From positions 682,001 through 746,000 of the forward strand of contig NW_026516218.1 of NCBI RefSeq assembly GCF_025602895.1: DNA of 64,000 nucleotides, in the 5' to 3' direction. Below the pieces are notes generated by a model. That model worked only from the letters and a program-made list of their open reading frames with translations, did not search any database and was not told the origin of the DNA. Of the stretch, positions 45,774 through 57,851 are shown one piece after another. The stretch is from Polychytrium aggregatum. Its lineage: Eukaryota; Chytridiomycota; Chytridiomycetes; Polychytriales. Within the stretch, counting starts at the first letter, position 1. The number at the start of each line of letters is the position of its first letter. The translations under genes and the position numbers were made by a program.

Positions 45774-48700
45774 ATGGTGTTCGATTCAAGCACGGGCATG
45801 TGGACGCCCAATCCTCTGCTCCAGTCGCAGCCAGACCTCCAGAGAACATCCATGCACGCGGTCGCCAACCAGACCAGCGCCAACACGCTGCCCAACAGCT
45901 CAACAATGATGTCGCTTGCCCTCTCGGCGATCGTGGAGCGCGACGAGGGGCTTCGCGGCTCGCTCCGGCAGATGGCTGACCAGTACTCGTCGCTTATGAT
46001 TCCGTCGCTGCTGGAACGCCCACAAGCTGCTGTCTCGGGAAACCCTGCGGCCACGCCCGCGACCAACATTGCCGTGTTGCCACCCATCGGAAACGACGCA
46101 AAGGTCATCAGGAGTAAGGTCGGCCCCGTGGAGATTCGCCTCTACACTGACCGCACCACCTTCGTGGCCCAAGGAGAAGTTACGGGGGTCCTCCACGTTC
46201 AGTGTGGCAGCACCAAGGGCCTCAAGATCGGGCGAATCGAGCTCCAGCTCGTGGGATATGAAGGTGAGCATTGAGCATTGAGCATTGAGCATTGAGCATT
46301 GAGCATTGAGCATTGAGCATTGAGCATTGAGCATTGAGCATTGAGCATTGGGCACGCGCATCGCATGGATCGCACGTACCATTGCGCCGCCAAATCGCAT
46401 GTTCTCTGGCGTTTCTGGGCACCTCTTCCTCCGCATGGATGGATGCTTGCACACGGACGACCACCCAGAGCCACTCGAGTATCAGATGGCTTGTTTCTAT
46501 CGGCATGGCCATGAGCTGATCCACCCGTGAATTGCCCACCTCCGCGCTCCAATGGCAGCTATCATTCCCTCTGCCGGCACTCCTTTGGCCCTCTCTCGCC
46601 GTGCGTTCTTTTTCACCAAGCAGTGTCTTCAGAGTGTAGACAAAGCTCCCACCGACGCCATCGTTCCGGGCACGCCCGACGAGCACGGCATGTGGTCTGC
46701 CCGAGGAGGGCTGACCAAGCTGCCCTTCTCGATCGCCATCGGCCCGGGCTGCAACTCTGCCGCGCAATCCTCGGGGGAAGAGAATGCCCCCCTCCCGAGC
46801 TCGTTCTGGAACAGGCAGTTTGGCGGTGTGCGGTACATCCTATCCGCGTGAGTAACTGTGCACCCATTCCTCGCAGACTGCGACTCTGGCTGATTGCTTG
46901 ACGACCTCGATCGGAATTGCCGATTCCGATGACTCGAGTGCATGCATGCTGTGTCGCGCAGCGGTCCAGCGTCTGATGCCTGCGAACACTGATGGTTCTG
47001 CTTTGCCTCACTGCTACGGTTCTGCCTTGGCTCACTGCGCATTCCTTTGCTCTCTCAACGATGCCCTCAGCTTGGTCTTCATCAAAATCGGCCACAATCC
47101 ACCCACGCTCCCGCCCGTTACTGCCTACCGCGAGCTCTTTGTTCTCGAACACACACCCGCTCTGCTGTCGGCTTCCTTCCCTGCATTCAGACAGACCAAT
47201 TCACCCACCAGTGCAACAGACACCCAGCTTGTTGGCGGCATGCTTGGGTTTGGACGAAAAGGACACGTCCAGCTCAAAGCCGAGCTTCATGTCCCCCAGC
47301 CGAGCGAGACATACGAGCATCTGTCTCTGGGAACATGGGTCGCCGGCGGAATCGGGTTTGTCGGTGTCGAGATCAAAAACTTTTCGCCCCAGAAGGTTCG
47401 TGATTGCTGCAGCGCGCCGAATACAATGTCACTCTGATTCGGCTCTCGATTTAACCGAGTGACTTCTTCCATCTCTCTTCCGTGACAATATCAAATGCAC
47501 TGGCACTGAATTTGCGCCATTGTGCGACTCCAAACGACCATTATCACTCAATCCATTGGACGGCCCTTGGGCTGCGATGTCGCCTTTCGGTATGAGCAGG
47601 TCAAGGAGCTCAAAGTGGCCCTGATCCGTCGCCTCAAGACTTTCTCCCAAAGCGCTCCGGGCGCGAAAGCCGACAAGGGCGACGATGTTGCAGATGAAAG
47701 AGAAGCGTCACTGTTGCCCGTGAGCTTCTCGCGCCAGCTCGTTGTCGAACGGTCGTTCAAAGCCATGCGCCAAACCTCCTCCTCGGGCGCCCTTGTCTCT
47801 CGCCTCAAGTATGCAGCCGAGGGATGGGCCGAAGATGGAGAGGATGTCCCGCCAAAGTGGGGCTGGTGGAACGGAGTCGAGCCCAACGATAGCCGCAAGG
47901 TCATCGTTGACATCTGCGTCCCGGTAGGCTCCTTGTGCTGAGCAGAGACTGATCGACAGGCTAATTGACGACTTCGACACGGACCATGTCGCTGCTGTGC
48001 GCTGATTAAAATGGTATTCCACCTGTCTCGATTCTCACTATCCTGTGCATTTATGTCGCGCACGGGAACAGTTCAACGTCCGGACGATTCGATACGGCAT
48101 GCTGATCGATGTTTCGTATGTCGTTCAAGTCGTCGTGTTGCTTAACGGCGGGTAAGTGGCGAGCATGTGAGCTTGCATTCAAGTCTCTCTTCAAACATTC
48201 CTTGGGCATTCCTGATGGCAACCATCTTTGTGTTGCCCTTTCGAGACTGATATGGGGCTCTGGTTTGCTTTGCTGGCGCACTTGCAGGAAGAAGCTCTCG
48301 GTCGATATTCCCGTCACTGTGCTTCACCCAGCGTCGCTGTACAGCAACCTTCCCTCGACCCAGAGGGCTGTGCGAAGCGGCGAGCGCACCTCAGACCAGT
48401 CCCTCGCTCAGCAGAGCGCCTCCGCTCTCCAGATCTCACCCGATCAGACTCTCCAGAGCCTTGCCGACTTGGGACGCCGCTTATCCGCCACCAACTTGAC
48501 GTCCACCGAAAGTGCTGGCATCTCGGCCTGCATGACGTCACCGCACACTGCTTCGGCCCAAAGATACGATCAGAACTCCCACGCAGCGATCCCAGGAAAT
48601 CAGCAAGGCCTATATACAGACCCCTCGTGTGCTGCCGTGGCAGATGTGTCTGGTAACTACATGCACCCACATGCAGCGCCCGTCGCACCGACTGCCTTTG

Positions 48701-49762
48701 TCGAGACTGGGGGACAGTCGTTGCCACTGCCAGTGATCGAAAGTAGGTCCGGGCTGGCCACTGCAGGATGCCAGCGAGGCCGAATACTGACGTGCTGCTA
48801 CGTTCGCCGTCGGCAGCTTCATTTTCACCCCAGAGTCAACACATCAGCTTGGATGCTGCCTTTCCGAGACACAATCCGTTTCTGGATCCAGAATCTCCCA
48901 AACATCAGCCAAACAACGGCAAGGATCACCCTCATCGCGACGGTTTCGCGGAACAGGGCATACCTGATGGTAAGAGGCCACGAGCTTGCGGAGGAGGGAG
49001 ATTGCAATGCCATGCGTTTGTCCTGGGTGGTCGCAGTGGTATGCTCTCGTGTGCTGAGTCACACAATTTCCGGGCCGCAGCGCTACTATGATTAACCACT
49101 ACTCCTCTGGCTTGTCGGAACTCATCCGATGCGGTAACTTGCATTTGACAGAAACATTCGTCGACACCCACGAGGCGTGGTCATTTGGTGCTGAACAAGC
49201 CACACCGATGGGCGGCCGAGGGGAAGTCTCGGCTGATGCTCCTGTGCTGCAGCATGTCAGTCCTGCGCACAAGATATATATGCACAGCCTGATGCAGCGG
49301 GCCAGCACCCTGCCACGCAACTCCAACTCCAACCCCAACCAGCCCGGCAGCCGACACAACTCCATCACTGGCACATACTACGGCGCACAACATCGCTCCA
49401 AGCCGCCTCCGCCTCCGCCATCGGCGAGCCACCACGGGACCCTGTACCGGCCAGGGGACCGAAGCTTGGCCAAGACGACTCGATCGATCGAGCCTGACGA
49501 CGATACATTTGAGCTGATCCAGTCGAGAAGAGAGGCCGACCGTCTCCAGGCCACGACCGAGCGCGACCAGCTCATGAGCCAGCTGCTTCAAGAGGCCAAC
49601 CAGCTCAGTCGACACGCGCAGCACACCTCCACAGCAGCGACACTGCCCTATGCCGAGGAAAATGGCTCTGGACCAGGCGCCGCCACGGCCGACCGCTCCG
49701 CGATCGAGAAATCGATTGACCTGATGTTTGACGACGTGCATCGCCTCTCGGACGAGTGTTGA
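45774..49762 (+). CDS. Alpha-arrestin-like protein
   Basis: Eight exons, about 908 residues: 45774-46263, 46559-46847, 47071-47395, 47600-47923, 48072-48151, 48288-48742, 48817-48969 and 49152-49762. The arrestin N-domain runs KVGPVEIRLYTDRTTFVAQGEVTGVLHV, IGRIELQLVGYEG, FFFTKQCLQS, LTKLPFSIAIGP, FGGVRYILSA, VTAYRELFVLE. The C-domain runs GHVQLKAELHVPQ, GIGFVGVEIKNFS, VKELKVALIRRLKTF, then KKLSVDIPVTVLHP. A long disordered Ser/Gln/Pro-rich tail has a hexa-proline run and a final helical stretch (RREADRLQATTERDQLMSQL). Fungal alpha-arrestins recruit Rsp5-type ubiquitin ligases to plasma-membrane transporters. No PPxY is apparent in what I read, so a Rim8-like role is also possible. Intron 1 begins inside a heptamer array. 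Confidence 0.85.
46265..46348. repeat. Heptamer array (TGAGCAT) x12 at a splice donor
   Basis: Twelve perfect 7-bp units starting within the GTGAGC donor of arrestin intron 1 (46264-46558). Every unit carries TGAGC, resembling the donor itself. Confidence 0.97.
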
Positions 49763-50730
49763 GCGAAGGGGACAACCGCCGAACAGAGCTCGCCGGGTGG
49801 GCTGTTGGGGACGCTACTGGAGTGCTGCAGGAAAAGGCAACATTAGAGAAGAGAAAGGCAAAGCGAAGAGAAATACATTGAACCGACTGCAGCCAAGGCG
49901 ATGCCATCGCTGGCGATCGAGTAACGAGCTTGCTCGATCAGAAAGCGTTCCCACAGAACAGCATTCCCACGCGACAGCGAGAGGCAGCGAGGAGCACAGA
50001 GACCGGAGCGAGAGCGCCTCTCCGCATCTCCTCACGTGTCTCGCCGGCGCACACAGACAATGGCGCCGCACAAACGGCACAGCAGACACACAAACACACG
50101 CACACGCCGCGTGCACGGTCACACCGCCGCGCGCGCTTTCCATTCCAGGCAAGCCAGCGCGTCGGCCCCGCACGCATGTTTGCCCGGCCTCATGGCCCGC
50201 GTCTGGCCCGCGTTTGGCTCGCGCTTGGCCAGCAGCTTCGTTCTGGTCCTCGCCAAGCACATCTCTCCAGCAACTCCGGTCCCGGTCCCGGTCCCGGCCC
50301 TGTCGCTCCCGCTCTGGCAACGTGGATCAGCTCCAAGACGATCGCACCCAGGCCCGCCAAGCCGTCCTGGACCCATCTGCGGCTGCTTGTCCAGCCCGAC
50401 GAGGAATGAGAGCCTGGACTCGTCCGCATGCACCCTCCGAAAGCAACCCAATGGCATTCTCCCAGAAGCCCTCACCGATCGACTCGTCGCCGAGAAGGTA
50501 TGTCTGGCGGCCCGTGCTGCTTTTGCGCCAAGCGTCGGCCTTCCTGCCGTCACCGCAAGCCTCCCAGCCTGCGTGGCTCCTTCCCTTGCTTGGGCCCTCA
50601 GCAACTTTTGCGCTGTTCGGTCGGCGTGGGCTGCATTCTTCCCTCCCTCCTTCTCTCGCATTCGCCCCTTATCTCGCATCTGCCCGATCTTCATTCCACC
50701 CCTCCCACTCGACCATCCGCCTTCGCTGAC
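49763..50730. other. Intergenic, arrestin-like to Num1-like
   Basis: About 970 bp. Long rightward frames are Arg/Ser/Pro/His-rich and domainless. (CA)-rich sequence lies around 50085-50110, and GGTCCC repeats (GTCCCGGTCCCGGTCCCGG) near 50280. Promoter-like pyrimidine-rich DNA precedes the next gene. Confidence 0.55.
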
Positions 50731-53700
50731 ATGGACTTTCCTCGGACCTCCGATTCGGAGTCCAGTGCCTACCACCCAAGCATCAACGCGCCTCCCTTTG
50801 GCGTCCCAGCTATCGAATCGCCCATCACCCAGCTTCGGCGAGGCTACATTTCGGCGCAGAGAGAACTAGACCATCGCGATGAAGAGTGTATCATAGCAGT
50901 CAAGATGTGCCAGAACATCTTGTCGGAGATGGAGGAAGTAAGTCACTCATCTCCTTCAGCTGCGACATACGACCTTCGTTTGTGTGGATGCGCACCCAAT
51001 CTGTTGTGTGGATCGACGTATTTCACTTTCGGCATGCCTCAAAGGCTTATCCGAGTCGTATCGGCATCGCGTCTTTCCATCGTATCCCTTCCTGTCATCC
51101 TTCAATCTCTTAGATTGCCGATAACATCCGAGCACTCGAGTCGTCATATGTGACCGCTCTTCGTGAGGGGTCGGCGGAAGCGCTCGATCGCAGCCGCCCC
51201 GTACCGCCATTGTCGCCCATCAGCCGCGAGGTCACAACGCTCTCGGCCTCGCTCCGCGACTTGATGCAGACGCTGACAAAGTCTAACGACCAAAACACAA
51301 GCCGCCGAAAGAGCAGCGCGCCTAATCTGCAGCTGGCTCTGCTGAACCTGCCCCTGAGCATTGCAACCGACCAGCCCAGACTATCCTCGCCGCTTGCCAG
51401 TCACTCAGACGCCAACAACGACGACAACGACGATAACGACGATAACGACGATAACGACGATAACGACGAGGCCGATGAGTACGACGACGACGACGACGAC
51501 GATTCGGAGGATGACATCTCCAGCTCACGACAGCACAGCGCAAAGAAAAGTACTCCGTCAGAGCAAAGCGACCACGATCGGAGCTCCTTGGGCCAGAGCA
51601 TTCTTGGGCTTGACGGGTCGAGTTCGCCGCTCCAGACTCCTCCTCGCACCGAATCGCCCCTTGCGAATGAGCAGTCGGCCGTGTCCGAGAGCGGTGCGGT
51701 TCCCACGGGCCGCGGCAGCATCGTTGACAGAGCCCCGTCGGTCCGAGTGAACATCCAGGGGCTATCTCAGAAAGGCGACAAGCGCACAGGCACACACACC
51801 GATCTTCCTCCGCTCCACGGGACGGCCCGCACCGCCAAGGAACTGGACCAGCAGAACGGCTTGAGCAAGCTTGATGTCAGTCTACTCGAGTACGCGCGTT
51901 CCTTCCAGCAGAGTCTTATCGAAGCCCATGTGCATCTCAACGAAACCCTGGACATGGTCGAGTTTCTGCAGGAACAGGTGGATGGCTTGAAGGAGAAGCG
52001 TGTGCAGGATTTCGAGACCCTCAGTATGTATCTTGACAAGCCAGTCGCCCTCGCATTGCCTGGCCACGACCGCGTCGGCTCTGCCGAAGCAAAAAAAATC
52101 TTGGCCGTGGCGGCGGTTTCGGAGCCTAACTGCTCGGATCGACTCGTTGCGCTTCAGGGAAAATGGACGAGGAGATCTACAACCTCGAGATGATGCAGCA
52201 AGAATACGAGGAGCGGGTCAAGGACTTGGAGGCTACCCTGGAGAAGCGAACCAGCGAGCTCGCGCTTCTGAAAGAAACAAATGCCCGACTCAATCTCCAG
52301 GTCGAGGAGATGCACGCCAAAGAAGAGAGCATCATGGAAACCCAGGAGTACCTCAAGAACCGCCTGTCGACCCAGGTCGGCAAGGCCCAGATTACTATGT
52401 CCGCCCTGAACCGAGAAAAGGCCGAGCTGGCCCGGAAGCTGGAGGAGCAGACCCGCGAAGCCGAGCGTCTCTTGGCCGTGTGCACCTCGCTGATGCGCTA
52501 CAACCTGTACCAGTCCCAGAACGAGAGCCATGTCCAGAGCCTGCTCGATATGGACGAGTCCATCTTCTCGGACGTGCCCAGGACCCTTGAGGACCAGGGC
52601 ATCTTTCTGGAGAACCTCAAGGCGGCGCTCGCACACGCCCGCGGTGAGATCCGCGACCTCGAGACGGTCAAGGCTTCCCAGGCCGATGAGATCAAGGCCC
52701 TGCATGAAGAAATTGCCCGGCTCAAAGAAAACATGGCCTCGTTCGAGCTTCTCTTGAGCCAGACCCGGTCCCCCGGTCGCGAGCGGAGCGCCAGCGAAAT
52801 CAGCGAGCTTGGTGTGGGCACAAACCCAACCTCGGCCTCCTCGGCATCCGATGTCCACTATGTGTCTCGTCGCCGGCACTCTGGCAAGGCTTCGAGAGGG
52901 AACGTCAGCCCGCTTACCTCGCTGTCGTACACCCGCCATCGACGCAGCTCGGGCGCTCGCAGCAAGTACGAATCCAGTGTGTCAAACGTCGAGGCTCTCA
53001 AGAAAAACCTCGTCACGGGCTTCACGCGCGAGTATCTGCAATCCGACAGCCCCAATCTTGTCTCGGAAGACCGGCGAGGCGAGCGCCTGAGCTTTGGGTC
53101 CATTTCCCTCGAGGGTCGTCGCAAATCCTCGCTCCTCAGCGTACCGCCGTCGTTGTTTGTCCCTCCAAGCTCGCTGCAGTACGCCGCTTCGGCGATGACG
53201 ACCGATGACAGCGACACATCCTCGCTGAGCGACCGCTCCGAGGGCAGCCTGGAGGAAGCCCCTGTCCACGAGAATCTTCTCTCCGATGAACTCAACCGGT
53301 GGCGAGTCAAGGGCAACCGTCATAGTGATATCTTTTTCCGTGACCCGCTTCGGTCCGGTGGCCTAGGCGAATCTGGCGATCGCTCCCATCGTGCGTCGGT
53401 GCTATCGCACGGCACGTTTCGTCTGTCGGCAGCAGCCCCTGAGTCGACAGCTGCCTCCCAAGCACTTGTGCAGCGCGAGGACAAGGATACACAGACGCCG
53501 TCCGAGTGGGATGATGTTGTCGAGAAGCCGGCAGCCGCTCTCGTCACCCGCCACCGGCCGATGCAGCCGTCCATTACCGAGATCTACTACACCGAAACCT
53601 TCCTGACCACCACCACCACCACCACCAAGACCACCACCACCACACGCAAGGCCTCCGCCAAGAAGGATGCTTCCTTCCCAGCCCTGACGCCGTCCGCAAG

Positions 53701-54905
53701 TGCCCCGGCTCTGACCCCTGGTCTGGCTCCAGCCTCCAAGTCACCGCCGCTTCCGACCTTGACCCTGCTGCCCGCTCCACCGATGGCCAAGAGCCCCAGT
53801 GAGATCATCACCCAAGCGATCCCAGAGAGTCTCCGAGCAATGAGTCCAGAGACGCAGCCGTCAATCGGCCGTCCTCAGGAAGGCAGCTCGCGGGCCGAGG
53901 ATCTGGTGCTTGAGTCGCTAACCTACACACTGATTGGTTCGTGGGTAAGTATGCAACGACCTCACTCGGTCCTTGGACATGGACATGCATCTCAGGGTAT
54001 CTCGCAGGGTGCGTTCTCTGCCTGACTCGGGGCCTGATCGCCTCCCCTCCCTCCCTCTCTCCCTCCAATTCGATTGAACTTTTAGCTTCAAAAGTACAAC
54101 AGGCGTGGCCGACTCTCGCGGCTTCGCTACTTCTGGGTGAACCCGTTCGCACGAACCCTTAACTGGGCCAACAAACCCCCCAACCAGGGCACCTACCACG
54201 TCGCAACCAAGACAGGTTCGTTCTGGCATCGCAGACACGGGGCTGGCGGTACTGTTGCTATCCTCGCTTCGCTGCTGCAATCCGGCGATGGCCGAGCCCT
54301 GGTATCGACGGACTGACGCTCATGCTAATGGTGCGATGCCGTCTTTCCTTTGCTGTGCCTGTGCAGCATACATTTCGGGCGTGTGTCTGCCTGAGAACAT
54401 CCACGAGGCGCTTGCCGGGCCGTCGGTCCGCGACAGCGCTCCTGCCCAAGAACACGTCATCCGCATCCTGACCTCGGACAACTACGAAGTGCGCATCCTG
54501 CCCACCAACTGGTTCGACTACCACCACTGGATGCAGAGCCTCAAGTTCCTCTCCGAGAACGGCTCGCACGGCCTGCAGCCGCTGCAAGAGTCCGATATGG
54601 CTTCAATCAGCGGCAAGCGTTTCAGTCGCGGCTCGTCGTTTATCCGACGGTCGCTTCAGCGAGCCTCCAGCCTCTACTCATCTCTGCAAGGCAGCACAAT
54701 CGAGGAGGAGCGGATCAAGAGCCCTGCTCTCGCTCGGTCCGGCTCGGCCATGTCCAACTACAGCCAAAGCGCCCCCAACAGCCCGCAGGGCTCGCAGATG
54801 AGCCTGAGCCGGAAGCGCAGCTGGCTCGGCAGTGCCCAGACCATCGCCTTTTCGCTGTGGAAGAGCCTGCCCATCCGCCGACCCTCAACCCCCAGCTCGC
54901 CATAG
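50731..54905 (+). CDS. Num1/Mcp5-like cortical anchor (coiled coil + PH domain)
   Basis: Five exons, 50731-50937, 51114-52023, 52158-53944, 54086-54215 and 54367-54905, give about 1190 residues. A first short coiled coil (RRGYISAQRELDHRDEECII) precedes an acidic Asn-Asp-Asp repeat. Next is a long coiled coil of about 200 residues (from SLLEYARSFQQSLIEA through NLEMMQQEYEERVKDLEATL to LHEEIARLKENMASFELLL). A Ser/Thr/Pro-rich spacer follows. The C-terminal PH domain starts LTYTLIGSWLQKYNRRGRLS, with RLRYFWVNPFARTLNWANK and WFDYHHWMQSLKFL, matching the Mcp5/Num1/ApsA PH family (PF12814). In yeasts these proteins bind PI(4,5)P2 at the cell cortex and anchor dynein and/or mitochondria. The tail is Ser/Arg-rich. 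Reading phase joins at every exon. Confidence 0.87.
51415..51472. repeat. In-frame (AACGACGAT)n encoding Asn-Asp-Asp repeats
   Basis: About six 9-bp units inside exon 2 of the Num1-like gene give NDDNDDNDDNDD. They are followed by a GAC/GAT run encoding poly-Asp. Confidence 0.92.
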
Positions 54906-55198
54906 ACAGCATCTTGGCCCGCGAGGCCGACACCGATCCCTAGACCATTTTTGTGATATCACCGCGCACGAGGCAAATCGCCCGCACGGACCCTTTTTGT
55001 TCCCGTTTTGCATTTCCGAGAATGAAACGCAACACCCTGCTTGCCCCCAGAGTCTCCGTGTGGGCATCCGAGGCGACCCAGAGCTGCGCGGCGCCTTCGA
55101 GGAAGCCCAGGACCATGCGCAGCAGCGGCTCATGATCAGTCACGTGTGCGTTTTCAGTCGGTCCTGATCCGTTTTCAGGCGAGGGAACTGCCCCCGCC
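54906..55198. other. Intergenic, Num1-like to helicase
   Basis: Under 300 bp between a stop and the next start on the same strand. TTTTTGTTCCCGTTTTGC sequence near 55000 is a candidate 3'-end region. Nothing else. Confidence 0.6.
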
Positions 55199-57568
55199 AT
55201 GACCATTGCACCGCAGCCAGCAATGATCTCCAGGTGCATCCGCCAAGCCCACCGCCAGGCCCGTCTCCAGGCCAGCGTCGCCCAGACAAGATGGATCTCG
55301 GCATGTCCGTCTCTGCTGCAGCGCGGCGTCACCCGACGGGACCGGCGCAGCGGCCCGCAGTCCAAGTCCATCGACGATCAGGTCTCGCGCGATCTCAACA
55401 ACCTCGGCAGCCCAGCGTCCGCAAGACGGCCGGTAACCCCCGATGGACTGCCCATGCTGTACGCAAGACCACAAGCCCAAGCAGAACCCGTCCCGGAAAA
55501 CGGCGAGACGGTGCAATCCGAGCTGAATGTATGGCGCATCGTGGTTTGCAGTGTGTGCTCCTTCGGCCTGCAACTTTGATTTTCATCGCACCTCGATCCA
55601 CTCGGGCTCTGCTGTCATGCCGTGCATCTCTGTCAAGGGCCCTGAACGCTTTCGGTGCGATGGCTTCTGAAATAACCATGTCGCAGCATGAGCAGCAGGT
55701 CTCCAATCCACCTGTCCTTCTGCGCATCGAGCCTAATCCGCAGTCCTGCTCGACAGCAGCCACAGCGTACTGACAGAACCCAGAGCCTAACGACATCATA
55801 TCGACTATTTGATCAACAGGTCTCGGGACGAGAGCAGTTCCTGTCGCTTGGTGTCCATCCGCAGATCGTCGACTCGCTCATGGCCAATTTCGCTGTCGAA
55901 GCTCCCACGGTCTGCCAGCGAGACATCATCACTGGCATCCTGGCTCACAAGGACATGATCATCGACGACGGAACGGGCTCCGGCAAGACTCTCGGCATCG
56001 TTCTTGCCATCCTTTCGAAAAAGTATCAGCTCGACCTCTTCCGGAGCGGCGTGCTTCGCCGCTCGCCATCGGGCCCTGGGTCCACCCGCGGCAGCTCGGA
56101 TCAACAGCACATTGCCGCTCTGATCGTCGTGCCCAACCGGGATCTGGCTTTCCAGATCTACAATTGGTCGAGGACCCTGTGCGCACACGTACCGGACGCC
56201 GAATGGAACAAGACCATGCAGTGCGTCATTCCGGGCGTTGACATGGCCGATCAAATCAAGCTGCTGCAGTCAACTGGCTTTCCCAAGATCCTGGTCGGCA
56301 CTGCAAACCGGCTTTATCAGCTGACGCAAGAGCCATCGATCCAATTCGACTGGACACATCTGCAGACCATGGTACTCGACGAAGTGGACGAGCTGGTGCG
56401 GCCGCCCAAGCGCCGAGAGTTCCGCGCTTCCCACAACATCCGCAAGACGCATCCGCTCGCGAGCGAACTGCTGATCGAGGGCATCCTCAAGATACGCCGA
56501 CAAGACGAAGCTCTGGACGTCAAGATGTTCCAGAGCCGGACGGTTGTTGACTCGGCTGGCCGCGTCGAGCTGGCTCCATCGATCCGGAAGAAGCGACTAC
56601 AGCTCGTCGCTGTGTCGGCCTCGACCAACTCCGAGATGCGCACGGAGCTTGTCAAGGAGAGAATGTGGATGATGAACCCGATTCGCCTGCCGCTCGACCC
56701 AAACCCGTCCACCAAGGTCGTCGGCCCCGAGACCCTCCGGCATCATGCCGTTGTGATTGATTCCCACGGCACGCCGCACGATCTCGACATGGACCGGTTG
56801 TATCAGGACCCTGCCGACGACAACAACGACAGCCCGGCACCCCGGGACCGGGATGTGCCTGCGACTATGCCGACGATGGACGCCCTCGAGGCCCTTGCAT
56901 CGATCTGTCACGCACAAAAGATCGAGAAGGCCTTCCTGTTTGTATCGCCGCAAGCCAAAGTGCAGGTTATCACTAGCTTTTTGAACTCGCTTGGTATGGA
57001 CGCCCAGCCGCTTTCGAACCAAGCCGATTATCTTGATTCGGTTCGATATCTCCCAAGTACTGTGACCTCTCGCGAGGATGGAAACCCTGCTCCGCTCAAC
57101 GTTGCAGCGACCCAGGTGGTGGCCGAAGCCTCTCCTGCCGATGTCGAGCTTGCATCGGGCGAGCCACAGACCACGGAAACGACACCACCGACGACTGTCG
57201 CTTCGCAAGCCGAGACATCGATCGACACCCCATCGCCGGTCCGAAAGCCGACTCTGGCTCCTTCGTCGGCCCGGACACCGACGACTGCGACACTCCAGCG
57301 CCGTCGCCGACAGACCCGCATCATTGTCGCAACAGAGTTCGAGGCCCGTGGTGTCGACATTCCCGATGCAACTCACATCTTCATCATGACCGTGCCGCGC
57401 AACACCTCCAGCTATCTGCAGATGGCGGGTCGGGCAGCACGCTTTGGCCGCCGTGGCTCTGCGACCACAATCTTGCCCGAGCACGCAATGGCCAGCGGAA
57501 TGCGGCCCATATACCGGTTCCTGAGGTCGTCCATCACTCCCGTCCTGAACGTCCCGCGCACACAGTAA
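55199..57568 (+). CDS. DExD-box RNA helicase, probably mitochondrial (Mrh4-like)
   Basis: Two exons, 55199-55528 and 55766-57568, phase 0, give 710 residues. The start MTIAPQPAMISRCIRQAHRQ and following Arg/Ser-rich, acid-poor 60 residues look like a mitochondrial presequence. Helicase motifs: Q motif TVCQRDIIT (Gln161), motif I DGTGSGKT (179-185), Ia VVPNRDLAF, motif II DEVD rather than DEAD, motif III SAS/SAST region VAVSAST, motif V RGVDIPD, motif VI AGRAARFGR. A large Thr/Pro/Ser-rich insert of about 100 residues interrupts the second RecA domain before RIIVATEFEARG. The gene resembles fungal Mrh4-type mitochondrial helicases, needed for mitoribosome large-subunit assembly in yeast. The assignment to Mrh4 is inference; the helicase fold is certain. 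Confidence 0.85.
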
Positions 57569-57851
57569 ATGTGGTGTGCTCGGAGATCCCGAACGGGACA
57601 CTGTTATGCTTTCGTCATCAAAATACAACTCAAAAGTCCTTACATTTCCACAGCCATGTCCAATTCTTGATTTGTACACCATCGCCTGTCAATTTGGAAG
57701 ATTGCTGGTGGGCTTGTGGTGGCACCCCATCCGCCCTGGTCTGCTCGCGAATGACCTGGGCTTGATTTTTCTTCAACCAGCATCGACTTGTCTGGTCGCA
57801 TCTCCATCACCCGCCCCGCAGCCGGGGGCCGACCGATCGATCGACCGAGCC

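Noticed and set aside
49728-50869. Two overlapping rightward ORFs of 333 and 277 codons
   Set aside because: Span intergenic DNA and run over the Num1-like start in other frames; composition is Arg/Ser/Pro with no domain.
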